12,132 bases of DNA from Syntrophaceae bacterium UBA1163 (GTDB lineage: Bacteria; Desulfobacterota; BSN033; UBA1163), in NCBI GenBank assembly GCA_002311635.1, contig DBZJ01000129.1:1-12132 (forward strand). Reading direction: 5' to 3'. This document shows positions 1-5,750 of this stretch, in pieces. The translations under genes and the position numbers were made by a program. Every line of letters begins with the position of its first letter. Positions within the stretch are counted from its first letter, which is position 1. The notes under the pieces are model-generated. The model was not told where the DNA came from and did no database searches. It saw nothing but the letters and a program-made list of their open reading frames with translations.

Positions 1-518
1 AAGCACCTTCGGGGGGTGGATTAGGTAAACCCCCCACCAATTATACCAAACGTTTCGTGAAAAACCCTGGGGTGGGTCAGCATGTACCCGTTGGCCCCCC
101 GCTGGTAAACCTTTACCATTGTCCTGAGAAACAAGTAGGCCTAAATTCTATAAAAGTAATAACCCAGTTCTTACAGCAGTGACCTAATTCTGTTGGTTGA
201 AGTCAACAGGGGTGGTCGAGAATTGGCCAAAAATGGACTAAAGCTTGTGAATTTGTGAAACCGTTAGGGGAATGGAAGAAAGATAAAATGTAAGAGTCAG
301 AATTTAACCTTGCAGACAGTGTCAAACTTGGTGACTTTTTCCTGAAGTCCACAACGTATCATTTTAGCGAAGCATACTTGATTTCTATCCAAACGTCCTC
401 ATCTCTCCGATCCGACTGAGGTTCCCTTTACAATTCTCATTGGCACCCTTCTTCTAATCGAATACAGTCCACCGAAACCGAAGCCGTTCGTTATTAATGT
501 CATTCAGGACAATTTTGT
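1..518. other. Gene-free left edge
   Basis: No reading frame with a ribosome binding site or a recognisable product was found in either strand here. The stretch holds runs of six G (11-16) and six C (30-35) that could pair across a 13-nt loop, and one copy of a dispersed repeat (176-288, listed separately). The rest (289-518) shows nothing I can name; it lies downstream of the minus-strand lipoprotein gene. Confidence 0.6.
176..288. repeat. Dispersed repeat A, copy 1
   Basis: This ~113-bp segment recurs without gaps at 1956-2068; I count about 16 differences by hand. A 41-bp core (221-261, matching 2001-2041) is identical and contains the palindrome TTGGCCAA. A 5' part contains a small inverted repeat (TTGA..TCAA) kept in both copies. 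A short piece of the core also occurs at 5323-5345. It has no coding capacity. It could be a MITE-like element, a remnant of an insertion sequence end, or a non-coding RNA gene; the sequence alone does not decide. Confidence 0.7.
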
Positions 519-1112
519 TCACCTGCATAAAATGTAATCCTGAACTACCGGATCGTCTATGATTTGTCTTGTAACACCATGAATAGGATAGGTAGCGGCA
601 GTGAATGCTGATTTCGCAAGATTCTCCTCCGCCTCATAGAATTTAGAAAAATTCTTTTTAGGGATAATTAGCTCTGCCTTGAAGTGGCCTCCCCATGTCC
701 ACATACCAGCTGCTGAGTGCAAATCCACCATTTTTAATTGAAGAACTTTTGTAGATTGGTCATCAACTTTGATACGGCTTTTTTCAAAGCCTTTCTTCAA
801 ATACAAACAAACACTATCCATCATTTCCCTGGGATTTATAACTCCAGTTTGCGCGGCAATTTTATATACCAAATAATCTTCTGTCCTACTTTCAATGTTG
901 ACAATTTTCACTGATGGGGGTGCATTACATTTTGAACTTAAGGATAAATCTGTGGGTTTAACTTTGAAAGATTTGTATATTACATCTTGATCTTGGTCAA
1001 GCTGATCAGAGATTTTCCGTGTCTGATTAAGTGTAGCTCCGCACCCCGTTAGAAAAAAAACCACAACGACCCAAACCCATAGCTCTAAACATCTATTAAA
1101 CGCTACTCTCAT
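519..1112 (-). CDS. Predicted lipoprotein of unknown function (197 aa)
   Basis: The N-terminus has a charged start, a hydrophobic core at about residues 11-20 and a lipobox L-T-G-C with Cys24, so the product should be processed by signal peptidase II and anchored in a membrane facing the periplasm. The mature part (about 174 residues) is mixed alpha/beta in character, with no further transmembrane segment and a Cys just before the C-terminus. I do not recognise the family. The ATG at 1112 is preceded by AAGGAAG about 9 nt upstream, which supports this start. The gene stands alone: the nearest same-strand gene is 1.3 kb away. A perfect 7-bp-arm palindrome (1146-1160) lies about 34 nt upstream and may be an operator. 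That it is a secreted lipoprotein is fairly sure; its role is unknown. Confidence 0.8.
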   Translation of the reverse strand: MRVAFNRCLELWVWVVVVFFLTGCGATLNQTRKISDQLDQDQDVIYKSFKVKPTDLSLSSKCNAPPSVKIVNIESRTEDYLVYKIAAQTGVINPREMMDSVCLYLKKGFEKSRIKVDDQSTKVLQLKMVDLHSAAGMWTWGGHFKAELIIPKKNFSKFYEAEENLAKSAFTAATYPIHGVTRQIIDDPVVQDYILCR

Positions 1113-1145
1113 GTTAACAGCTTCCTTTCTTTATTAATCTTTTTT

Positions 1146-1160
1146 TTACAAAATTTGTAA
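1146..1160. promoter_or_regulatory. Candidate operator palindrome upstream of the lipoprotein gene
   Basis: TTACAAA and TTTGTAA form perfect 7-bp arms around a single central base. The site lies 34 nt upstream of the ATG at 1112, where a promoter or repressor site is expected. No convincing -35/-10 pair was recognised beside it. The AT-rich composition makes chance occurrence possible. Confidence 0.35.
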
Positions 1161-1686
1161 CATACCATATTTGGCTTACGAATTAACGTATCACTTCTAT
1201 CCAACCCCAGTCAACCCCAGTTTAGCCTTCCAGATGGCCAGTTCTCAAACTTTGGTAGGTGTTATTCGCACCCCCTTTTCTGGTGACTTTTTCGTGCATT
1301 CGTTATCTAACCGTTTAATCTGAAAAGAGTATGGTTGGAAGTGTATCCGGATTATGATATAGTAAAGATCAAAATTTAAGACAATAGGTATTTCATCCAT
1401 TAATTAGCTCGCTGGGGGATACACCATAATGGCGCTAAGCGAAGGAAAGCGATACTAATTTCCTTAAAAAAAGCACCCGGGGTCAGGCCGCAACATTCAA
1501 CGAACCCTCCCCCTTTTTTATCTGAAAGGATTTCCACTAACCCTCTCAAGTCGTAACCATGTCAGTATTCTTGTCGTGTGTCCGGAAATCATTGAAAAAC
1601 AAAAAAGCCCATCCCGTTAATACCGTGATTCGTGAGCCCAATAAAAGCACAGCGCAAAGCGCATGGGGCGCAGCGTTAACATCCGA

Positions 1687-1714
1687 CCGTAAGGCGTGAG
1701 GCGCAAGGAGTAAG
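1687..1714. repeat. Degenerate heptanucleotide array, GCGTAAG type
   Basis: Four consecutive 7-bp units drift around the consensus GCGTAAG (for example GCGTGAG, GCGCAAG, GAGTAAG). The period is exactly seven with no indels. Two units of another type (CGTGATT) sit at 1623-1636. The array ends at an A-rich stretch leading into a terminator-like hairpin. The same arrangement recurs at 3676-3746. Confidence 0.75.
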
Positions 1715-1715
1715 G

Positions 1716-1757
1716 GGCAAAAAACAAAAAGCCCATCCCTTTTTGAGACCAGGCTTT
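1716..1757 (-). terminator. Terminator-like hairpin, minus strand
   Basis: Read on the minus strand, AAAGCC (1757-1752) can pair with GGCTTT (1733-1728), followed by a T-rich tail interrupted by one G. The lower stem is 6 bp and the upper part pairs poorly, so it is weaker than its relative at 3705-3746. A related A-rich plus AAAGCCCATCCC motif occurs at about 1595-1615. It lies more than 700 bp downstream of the nearest minus-strand gene, so it may be a repeat component rather than a dedicated terminator. Confidence 0.45.
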
Positions 1758-1790
1758 GTGTTTAACCCACCATTTGCATCCCCCACCCGG

Positions 1791-1830
1791 ATTTTGCCCC
1801 ACTATATCAGAAACGCAACGGGATTACAAT
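1791..1830. repeat. 40-bp direct repeat B, copy 1
   Basis: All 40 bases are identical to 3861-3900; the flanks diverge immediately after. In both places the repeat follows a GCGTAAG heptad array and a terminator-like hairpin on the same side, so the three parts seem to form a composite element. No coding content or internal symmetry explains it. An attachment site or a transposition footprint would be alternatives. Confidence 0.8.
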
Positions 1831-1955
1831 AATTAAGCATTTTTTGTGCCACCCAAAAGGCATGGCGCATAGAGCCCGCCTGCGCCAAGGCTTCGGCGAG
1901 GTAAACATAGCGTAAGTCCTTGAAAAAGAACATAAGATATACGTCAACTCCTCCT

Positions 1956-2068
1956 GCAGAAACCTAATTCTGTTTATTGAAATCAACTGGACTGGTCAGA
2001 AATTGGCCAAAAATGGACTAAAGCTTGTGAATTTGTGAAACGGACAAGGGAATGGGAGAAAGATAAAA
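1956..2068. repeat. Dispersed repeat A, copy 2
   Basis: Second copy of the ~113-bp repeat at 176-288, same orientation, offset 1780 bp and gap-free. The identical 41-bp core is 2001-2041. It starts about 125 bp after repeat B copy 1. No flanking target duplication is visible. Confidence 0.7.
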
Positions 2069-2423
2069 AAGGCGACATTCTCTCTTAAAAGCCGGGCGTA
2101 TCGCTTTTCCCCTGAAAATTCGCTTCCTAAATACGCAAAGCAGTGTATATTGCAAAGTGAATCACTGGTTATATCGAGCTCTTTATTCCATTGGGCAAAT
2201 CAATAATGCCCTCGGGGGTTAGAGATGGTAATCGGTTACAGAATATTGGGCGAGGGGTCAGAAAAAGGTTGTGTTGCACGGTTGTCACATGGACCATTCA
2301 ATCTTTGAGCCCACGTTCCCCGCACCGGATGGGCAAAAGTTCAGCAATATACCATTCAAGAGATCCGGACGGATGCCATCAGGCTTGCCAGCCTCCTGTC
2401 GCAAATAAAGTTTTCATTTGTTT

Positions 2424-2469
2424 ATAGTCCTTAAGTGGGGAGATCTAAGCCTCCCCACAAATGGACTAT
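2424..2469. terminator. Two-part hairpin at the 3' end of the small lipoprotein gene
   Basis: Outer arms ATAGTCC (2424-2430) and GGACTAT (2463-2469) and inner arms GTGGGGAG (2435-2442) and CTCCCCAC (2451-2458) are all perfect, separated by 4-nt internal loops. The structure overlaps the TAG stop codon of the minus-strand gene (2466-2468). There is no strong T-run, so it may protect the 3' end or terminate weakly rather than be a textbook intrinsic terminator. Confidence 0.55.
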
Positions 2470-2753
2470 TTATCCTGTTTCAGAGGACACTCGAAGCCCC
2501 AAAATCTTGCTTTCAATGAGCCTTCTTTCAATGCGTAAAAATCACAAACTTTATGATACCCTGGACAAAACTCAGTCGCTTTTTGATCCATTAAACTTGT
2601 GATTGCGTTTTCGTTCGACCATACCGGAGAGGTATAGACAAAACTCATTAGATAGATGTTCTCTTTTATCGGGTATACTTCGTGTGACCTAACCGTAGTG
2701 CACCCAGCTAACAACGCTAATGCCAACAAAATTATCCACCAGATCCTTTTCAT
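2466..2753 (-). CDS. Small predicted lipoprotein (95 aa)
   Basis: A short basic N-terminus, a hydrophobic stretch (residues 4-16) and the lipobox L-A-G-C with Cys18 mark a lipoprotein signal. The mature part is only about 78 residues and has three more cysteines (62, 69, 88), which could form a disulfide in the periplasm. I do not recognise the family. The ATG at 2753 follows a strong AAGGAGG with 8-nt spacing, so the start is secure. A hairpin overlaps the stop codon. Two possible mini-ORFs lie upstream on the same strand (2926-3048, 3071-3202) but no shared promoter is evident. Position 19 is Thr rather than Asp, so outer-membrane targeting would be expected if the Lol rule for Proteobacteria holds. 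Confidence 0.82.
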   Translation of the reverse strand: MKRIWWIILLALALLAGCTTVRSHEVYPIKENIYLMSFVYTSPVWSNENAITSLMDQKATEFCPGYHKVCDFYALKEGSLKARFWGFECPLKQDK

Positions 2754-2925
2754 TTCTATTTCCTCCTTAAAAATGGGGAGATGATGAACTTAGGTTCCAC
2801 CGTGCTCACAGCGAAACCTGGTAGAATTCTCCTTTTCTATTTTTCGGTGAATTGTTATACATTGCGAATCACTCCTGCCCCTCTACTCCGTTCTCTTCTC
2901 CTTTTCCACCACATCACCCCCTCTT

Positions 2926-3048
2926 TTAGTTTCCTATCCTTAGCCCTCTTTTTCGCCCTTTCCCAAACCGCTTGAGCGTTCTGTAAAAGGCAAGCCAATC
3001 TTCCTTCGTCCGTTCGATATCATCATCAAATGCCTCCACAGTCAGCAT
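2926..3048 (-). CDS. Possible 40-residue ORF, doubtful
   Basis: An ATG at 3048 opens a 40-codon frame whose first half is acidic and helix-like (D-D-D-I-E-R-T-K-E-D-W) and whose second half is rich in Lys, Arg and Gly. No good ribosome binding site precedes it. The other frame over its second half is also open and very rich in Lys and Arg, so a frameshift in a decayed gene is possible. It begins 22 nt after the stop of the lysine-rich ORF at 3071-3202 and may belong with it. The product is not recognised. Confidence 0.25.
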   Translation of the reverse strand: MLTVEAFDDDIERTKEDWLAFYRTLKRFGKGRKRGLRIGN

Positions 3049-3070
3049 TCTTTCGGAGAACAAAAAGATC

Positions 3071-3202
3071 TCAGCGTTTCTTCGCTTTCGCTCTGATGGT
3101 CTTCCACCCTTTCTTTGCTGCCGCTACCTTCTTTGGATCCTTAGCCTTCTTTACCTGTTTCTTTCCGCTCTTTTTCCCCTTGTATCTTCCTTTTACGGTT
3201 AT
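3071..3202 (-). CDS. Possible lysine-rich mini-protein (43 aa) with an ATA start
   Basis: The frame encodes a 43-residue product with about 17 Lys plus several Arg, no acidic residue except one Asp, and K-K/A-K repeats like the tails of histone H1-like or nucleic-acid-binding proteins. AGGAG (3215-3211) lies 8 nt before the ATA codon at 3202, ideal spacing for an initiation codon, but ATA is an extremely rare start. The alternative is a TTG at 3232, which has no visible ribosome binding site and would add 10 residues. A start-codon mutation (ATG to ATA) in a once active gene is equally possible. The composition suggests binding to DNA, RNA or acidic polymers; that is inference only. Confidence 0.4.
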   Translation of the reverse strand: MTVKGRYKGKKSGKKQVKKAKDPKKVAAAKKGWKTIRAKAKKR

Positions 3203-3263
3203 TTTACTTTCTCCTAAGATGCTTAAAAGCAAACATTATGCCAATTACTGTTCCATCACGTGA

Positions 3264-3670
3264 ACTCCAGGGAGGCTTATCGGGCTTGGAATCAGAGTGT
3301 TTAGAAAATCTTGCAATGTTAAGAAGTTGTAAGATTTGGGTTAGTGAATTGATGAAGAGAGTGCTCCTAAGATTTTAAAAATGGCCTTACTTCAAGTCTT
3401 AGGCATATTGGCATAATTCTGTACAGGCATGACAGATTGCGCATTTTTAGAGTCTTTGCACAAGGTGAAAAAACCTACCCTAACGTGAGCCTTAAGTGTG
3501 TATCCTCCTTTGTGAGCAATCACCCTCTCCGGTTCATTAGAAGCCCGCTTTAGCCAAGAGCTTATGCATTGAAGGAGCTTCCCCATATAGAAGCTCCGAG
3601 GATTCCTTGCTGAACTCTTTCAAAGGTGTCAGGCCTTGAAATTTGAATTAACCTCATCCACCCTCACCTT
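3264..3670. other. Interval with one doubtful ORF and a short hairpin
   Basis: A minus-strand frame at 3392-3586 could encode 64 residues of unknown type. Its ATG is preceded by GGAG at 7-nt spacing, but that GGAG forms one arm of a perfect 8-bp inverted repeat (3574-3581 and 3590-3597) with the ATG in the loop. The product has no recognisable motif. I regard the ORF as possible but unproven, and the remaining sequence holds nothing I can name. Confidence 0.35.
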
Positions 3671-3675
3671 TTTTA

Positions 3676-3703
3676 TCGTAAGGCGCGAGTCGCAAGTCGT
3701 AAG
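3676..3703. repeat. Degenerate heptanucleotide array, GCGTAAG type, second site
   Basis: Four units of exactly 7 bp (TCGTAAG, GCGCGAG, TCGCAAG, TCGTAAG) precede an A-rich run and a terminator-like hairpin, as at 1687-1757. The unit is conserved in period but not in exact sequence. Confidence 0.75.
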
Positions 3704-3704
3704 A

Positions 3705-3746
3705 CGCAAAAAACAAAAAAGCCCATTCTTTTTGAGAATAGGCTTT
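3705..3746 (-). terminator. Rho-independent terminator, minus strand
   Basis: On the minus strand, 12-nt arms (3746-3735 and 3729-3718) pair with one G-U and enclose a 5-nt loop, followed by a T-rich tail of about 13 nt broken by one G. It is a good intrinsic terminator. The nearest gene it could serve is the AAA+ ATPase gene, whose stop is about 300 bp upstream on the same strand. As a relative occurs at 1716-1757, it is also part of a repeated element. Confidence 0.65.
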
Positions 3747-3788
3747 AGGGTCCACAGTTTTTCAATATCTGAATCCCCCACTCTGTCA

Positions 3789-3823
3789 ATTGCAGATTGC
3801 AGATTGCGAATTGCAGATTGAAG
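3789..3823. repeat. Degenerate heptanucleotide array, ATTGCAG type
   Basis: Five consecutive 7-bp units (ATTGCAG, ATTGCAG, then ATTGCGA, ATTGCAG, ATTGAAG) without indels. The array lies between the terminator hairpin and repeat B copy 2, in a position where the corresponding site near 1760-1790 has no such array. Confidence 0.8.
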
Positions 3824-3860
3824 ATATGGACCTCATTTACCTAAATAATATTGCTTAAAG

Positions 3861-3900
3861 ATTTTGCCCCACTATATCAGAAACGCAACGGGATTACAAT
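3861..3900. repeat. 40-bp direct repeat B, copy 2
   Basis: Identical to 1791-1830 over 40 bases and in the same orientation. It is followed directly by further heptad arrays (from 3911). The two copies bracket a 2.03-kb segment with the small lipoprotein gene, but nothing there resembles a recombinase. Confidence 0.8.
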
Positions 3901-3910
3901 TAGAAATGAT

Positions 3911-4036
3911 GATTGCGGAATGCGGATTGTGGATTGCGGAATGTCGATATAACCGTGATTCGTGACTCGTGAATCGTGGCTCGTGAATTCGTAAGCAAAC
4001 AAAAAAAAGAGAGGCGTAAGGCGCGAAGGGTGAAGT
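3911..4036. repeat. Cluster of heptanucleotide arrays of three types
   Basis: Three successive arrays with period 7: five units of GATTGCG type (3911-3945), five units of CGTGATT type (about 3954-3988), and about three units of GCGTAAG type (from 4013). The first translates on the minus strand to the N-P-Q-S-A-F-R-N style peptide often mis-annotated as a protein tail. The cluster ends immediately before the stop codon of the ATPase gene. Confidence 0.8.
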
Positions 4037-4044
4037 GTATTTCT

Positions 4045-5208
4045 CTACGTGAGAGGTTCAATATCCTGGAGGAGACGCATGAAAGCCACTGCACGTATTT
4101 TTTTGTCCATTGGAAATGTCCTTTCCCCGGCATGGATCACGTCCAGAGATCGAAGATGTAGATCTGACAATGCATAACGCATGGAAGAAGTAACTTGAGG
4201 AGAAGTCGTTCTTTTTATCTCGAATCCCATCCGCCGTTGCCCTCTGACAACAAGAAGATCCAACTCGGCTCCTCCATGGGTGGCCCAGAAGAAACATTCG
4301 TCAACCCTGGCTGCCAAGTGACGAATAACCTGCTCAAGAACAAAACCCTCCCACGATGCTCCAACTTTGGGATGACCTTCAAGGTCCTTAAACGTTCTAA
4401 GACCGAGCAGGGTATGCAGCACCCCACTGTCTGCGATGTATATCTTAGGTGCTTTCACTTGCCGTTTGGATATATTCTCATGCCAGGGCGATAGCTGACG
4501 AATCACCAGTGCCGAGGTCATCAGGTCAAGATAGTTTCGGACCGTCGTGTCAGCCACACCAAAAGACCGGCCGAATTCTGAGGCATTCCAGATTTGGCCA
4601 TGGTAGTTTGCAAGCATCGTCCAAAAACGCCTCAGCGTGGTTGACCGAATCGTAATTCCCAACTGAGGGAGATCCCTCTCTAAAAAAGTACGGATAAATC
4701 CCTGCCGCCATTCATCACTCTCAGAGTGAGTGCGAGCGAGGTAGGACCTTGGAAAACCTCCCCGCAACCATCGTTGCATATGGTTTTCAACTCCAACTTC
4801 TTCAAGGGAAAACCCGCCCAACTCATGATAGAAAATTCGCCCCGCAAGCGTTTCAGCACTCTGGCGAAGCAAATCCGGTGATGCGCTGCCGAGCACCAAG
4901 AAATGAGTGGCGGATTTGGGCCGGTCGACCAATACCCGTAATACCGGGAAAAGGTTCGGCTGCCGTTGGATTTCATCGATGACAACGAGTCCTTTAAGGT
5001 CTTTGAGGGCAAGCATCGGATCAGCGATTCGAGCCAAGTCTTCGGGGTTTTCCAGGTCGAAGTACGAAGATGGGCCTTTTGTTTTTTGAACGAGCAAACG
5101 GGCAAGGGTTGTCTTTCCGACCTGGCGCGCCCCTATCATTCCAACCACGGGGTGCCGCCGAAGTAGTCCCTGGATCGTTTCGACTTCTTGCTTACGGTCT
5201 ATCATCAT
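4045..5208 (-). CDS. AAA+ ATPase with C-terminal DUF4143 domain (387 aa)
   Basis: The N-terminal domain has a Walker A motif G-A-R-Q-V-G-K-T-T (residues 26-34), a Walker B L-V-V-I-D-E (74-79) followed by I-Q-R-Q-P, and a sensor-like G-S-A-S, as in the AAA_14 family. The C-terminal third is DUF4143, which has a nuclease-like fold; E315-L-D317 and E330-I-K332 are spaced like a PD-(D/E)XK core. Length is typical for the family and the gene appears intact. Members are common in bacteria and archaea, often in horizontally moving DNA, and their substrate is unknown; a role in DNA or toxin-like processes has been suggested but not settled. Start at ATG 5208 or 5205: neither has a good ribosome binding site. 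It is probably monocistronic, bordered by repeats on both sides. Confidence 0.93.
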   Translation of the reverse strand: MMIDRKQEVETIQGLLRRHPVVGMIGARQVGKTTLARLLVQKTKGPSSYFDLENPEDLARIADPMLALKDLKGLVVIDEIQRQPNLFPVLRVLVDRPKSATHFLVLGSASPDLLRQSAETLAGRIFYHELGGFSLEEVGVENHMQRWLRGGFPRSYLARTHSESDEWRQGFIRTFLERDLPQLGITIRSTTLRRFWTMLANYHGQIWNASEFGRSFGVADTTVRNYLDLMTSALVIRQLSPWHENISKRQVKAPKIYIADSGVLHTLLGLRTFKDLEGHPKVGASWEGFVLEQVIRHLAARVDECFFWATHGGAELDLLVVRGQRRMGFEIKRTTSPQVTSSMRYALSDLHLRSLDVIHAGERTFPMDKKIRAVAFMRLLQDIEPLT

Positions 5209-5322
5209 GGGAAAATCTTACCTTGAAAATTCTGTTATGTCAACCGAAATTTCAAGGTGTTATTTTAGGGATTTCCGGGCCACAGCTTGAGAGGGACGTA
5301 AACGTGGGGCCGCTTCCTATCT

Positions 5323-5345
5323 TGGTCAAGAATTGGCCAAAAATG
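5323..5345. repeat. Fragment of dispersed repeat A
   Basis: The segment matches the central part of repeat A around TTGGCCAA for about 22 bp (compare 214-235), with one difference, and then diverges. It may be a truncated copy or a conserved recognition core. Confidence 0.5.
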
Positions 5346-5414
5346 TAAGTACAACCATGATTCCTGCCTACACTTAAGTTTCGGCGGGCAGGCGTGCTCG
5401 TGGTTGGTGATTGC

Positions 5415-5519
5415 GCCTTGAACCATGTAAGGTTCAGGGCTGCCATGCACCCCATCATGAACTACGTTGAGTTCAGGACTAATCCCAAACCCTACGTGGT
5501 TCGGGGCATGGTGCATGGC
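5415..5519. repeat. Nested palindromic repeat cluster with 6-nt loops
   Basis: Three hairpins follow each other, each with a 6-nt loop: arms 5415-5424 with 5431-5440 (10 bp, one G-T), 5458-5463 with 5470-5475 (6 bp, perfect), and 5484-5491 with 5498-5505 (8 bp, one mismatch). The last two are enclosed by a perfect 10-bp inverted repeat, GCCATGCACC (5442-5451) and GGTGCATGGC (5510-5519). Two relatives occur at 8526-8578. This looks like a REP-type element able to form a branched structure. Confidence 0.75.
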
Positions 5520-5604
5520 GGAATGGAAAAGCTAATTCTAGAGATAATCAGGAGACGAAAAAAGAAGAGATAGGGAGACACTGCGGATTTCGGAGTATGA
5601 AATC

Positions 5605-5676
5605 AGAGACACGGAGACCCGATGACGCGGAGGAACGGAAACAGCTAAGATTGTGGAGTGCGCAATTCGGATTGCG
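5605..5676. repeat. Degenerate heptad arrays, CGGAGAC and GATTGCG types
   Basis: Units related to CGGAGAC (5605-5632) are followed by four 7-bp units of the GATTGCG type (5649-5676). GGGAGAC/CGGAGAC-like units also appear at 5550-5580 and again at 8514-8610. The first set is less regular than the second. Confidence 0.6.
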
Positions 5677-5750
5677 GATATGGATCGGTACTGCCCTTGC
5701 CAAGAAATACCGTCTGATGCTTTCTATTTTCCCCCTTTCTTATATGGAAA

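Larger units (their letters stand above)
1161..2423. other. Long gene-free, repeat-rich interval
   Basis: About 1.26 kb with no convincing gene. The open frames at 1617-1802 (minus) and 2191-2427 (plus) lack ribosome binding sites and run through repeats or low-complexity DNA. The interval holds heptad repeats (1623-1636, 1687-1714), a terminator-like hairpin (1716-1757), the 40-bp repeat B (1791-1830) and repeat A copy 2 (1956-2068). Around 1478-1500 a segment containing CCGGGGTCAGGCC resembles sequence I associate with REP/IS200-type elements, but no transposase is present. Confidence 0.55.
5209..5750. other. Non-coding interval rich in palindromes
   Basis: About 540 bp without a supported gene; open frames on both strands lack ribosome binding sites and overlap repeats. 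It contains a fragment of repeat A (5323-5345), a CCTGCC/GGCAGG inverted repeat (5363-5392), a nested palindrome cluster (5415-5519) and heptad-like arrays (5605-5676). It separates the CBS/HATPase gene from the ATPase gene. Confidence 0.6.

Noticed and set aside
3030..3263. Plus-strand 77-codon ORF rich in Phe and Leu
   Set aside because: It is the antisense of the Lys-rich minus-strand frame (AAG/AAA read as CTT/TTT) and has no ribosome binding site.
1791..3900. Integrated element bounded by the 40-bp direct repeats
   Set aside because: No integrase, transposase or phage gene lies between the copies, and each copy belongs to a larger composite repeat, so att-site status is not supported.
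3789..3945. Possible CRISPR array
   Set aside because: The units are only 7 bp, contiguous and without unique spacers; no cas gene is in the window.
3900..4133. Minus-strand ORF ending in N-P-Q-S-A-F-R-N-type residues
   Set aside because: It is translation of heptad arrays and of the wrong frame of the ATPase gene; such tails are a known annotation artefact.
4058..5105. Further long ORFs on both strands inside the ATPase gene
   Set aside because: They are shadows of the intact AAA+/DUF4143 frame, whose motifs are all in one frame.
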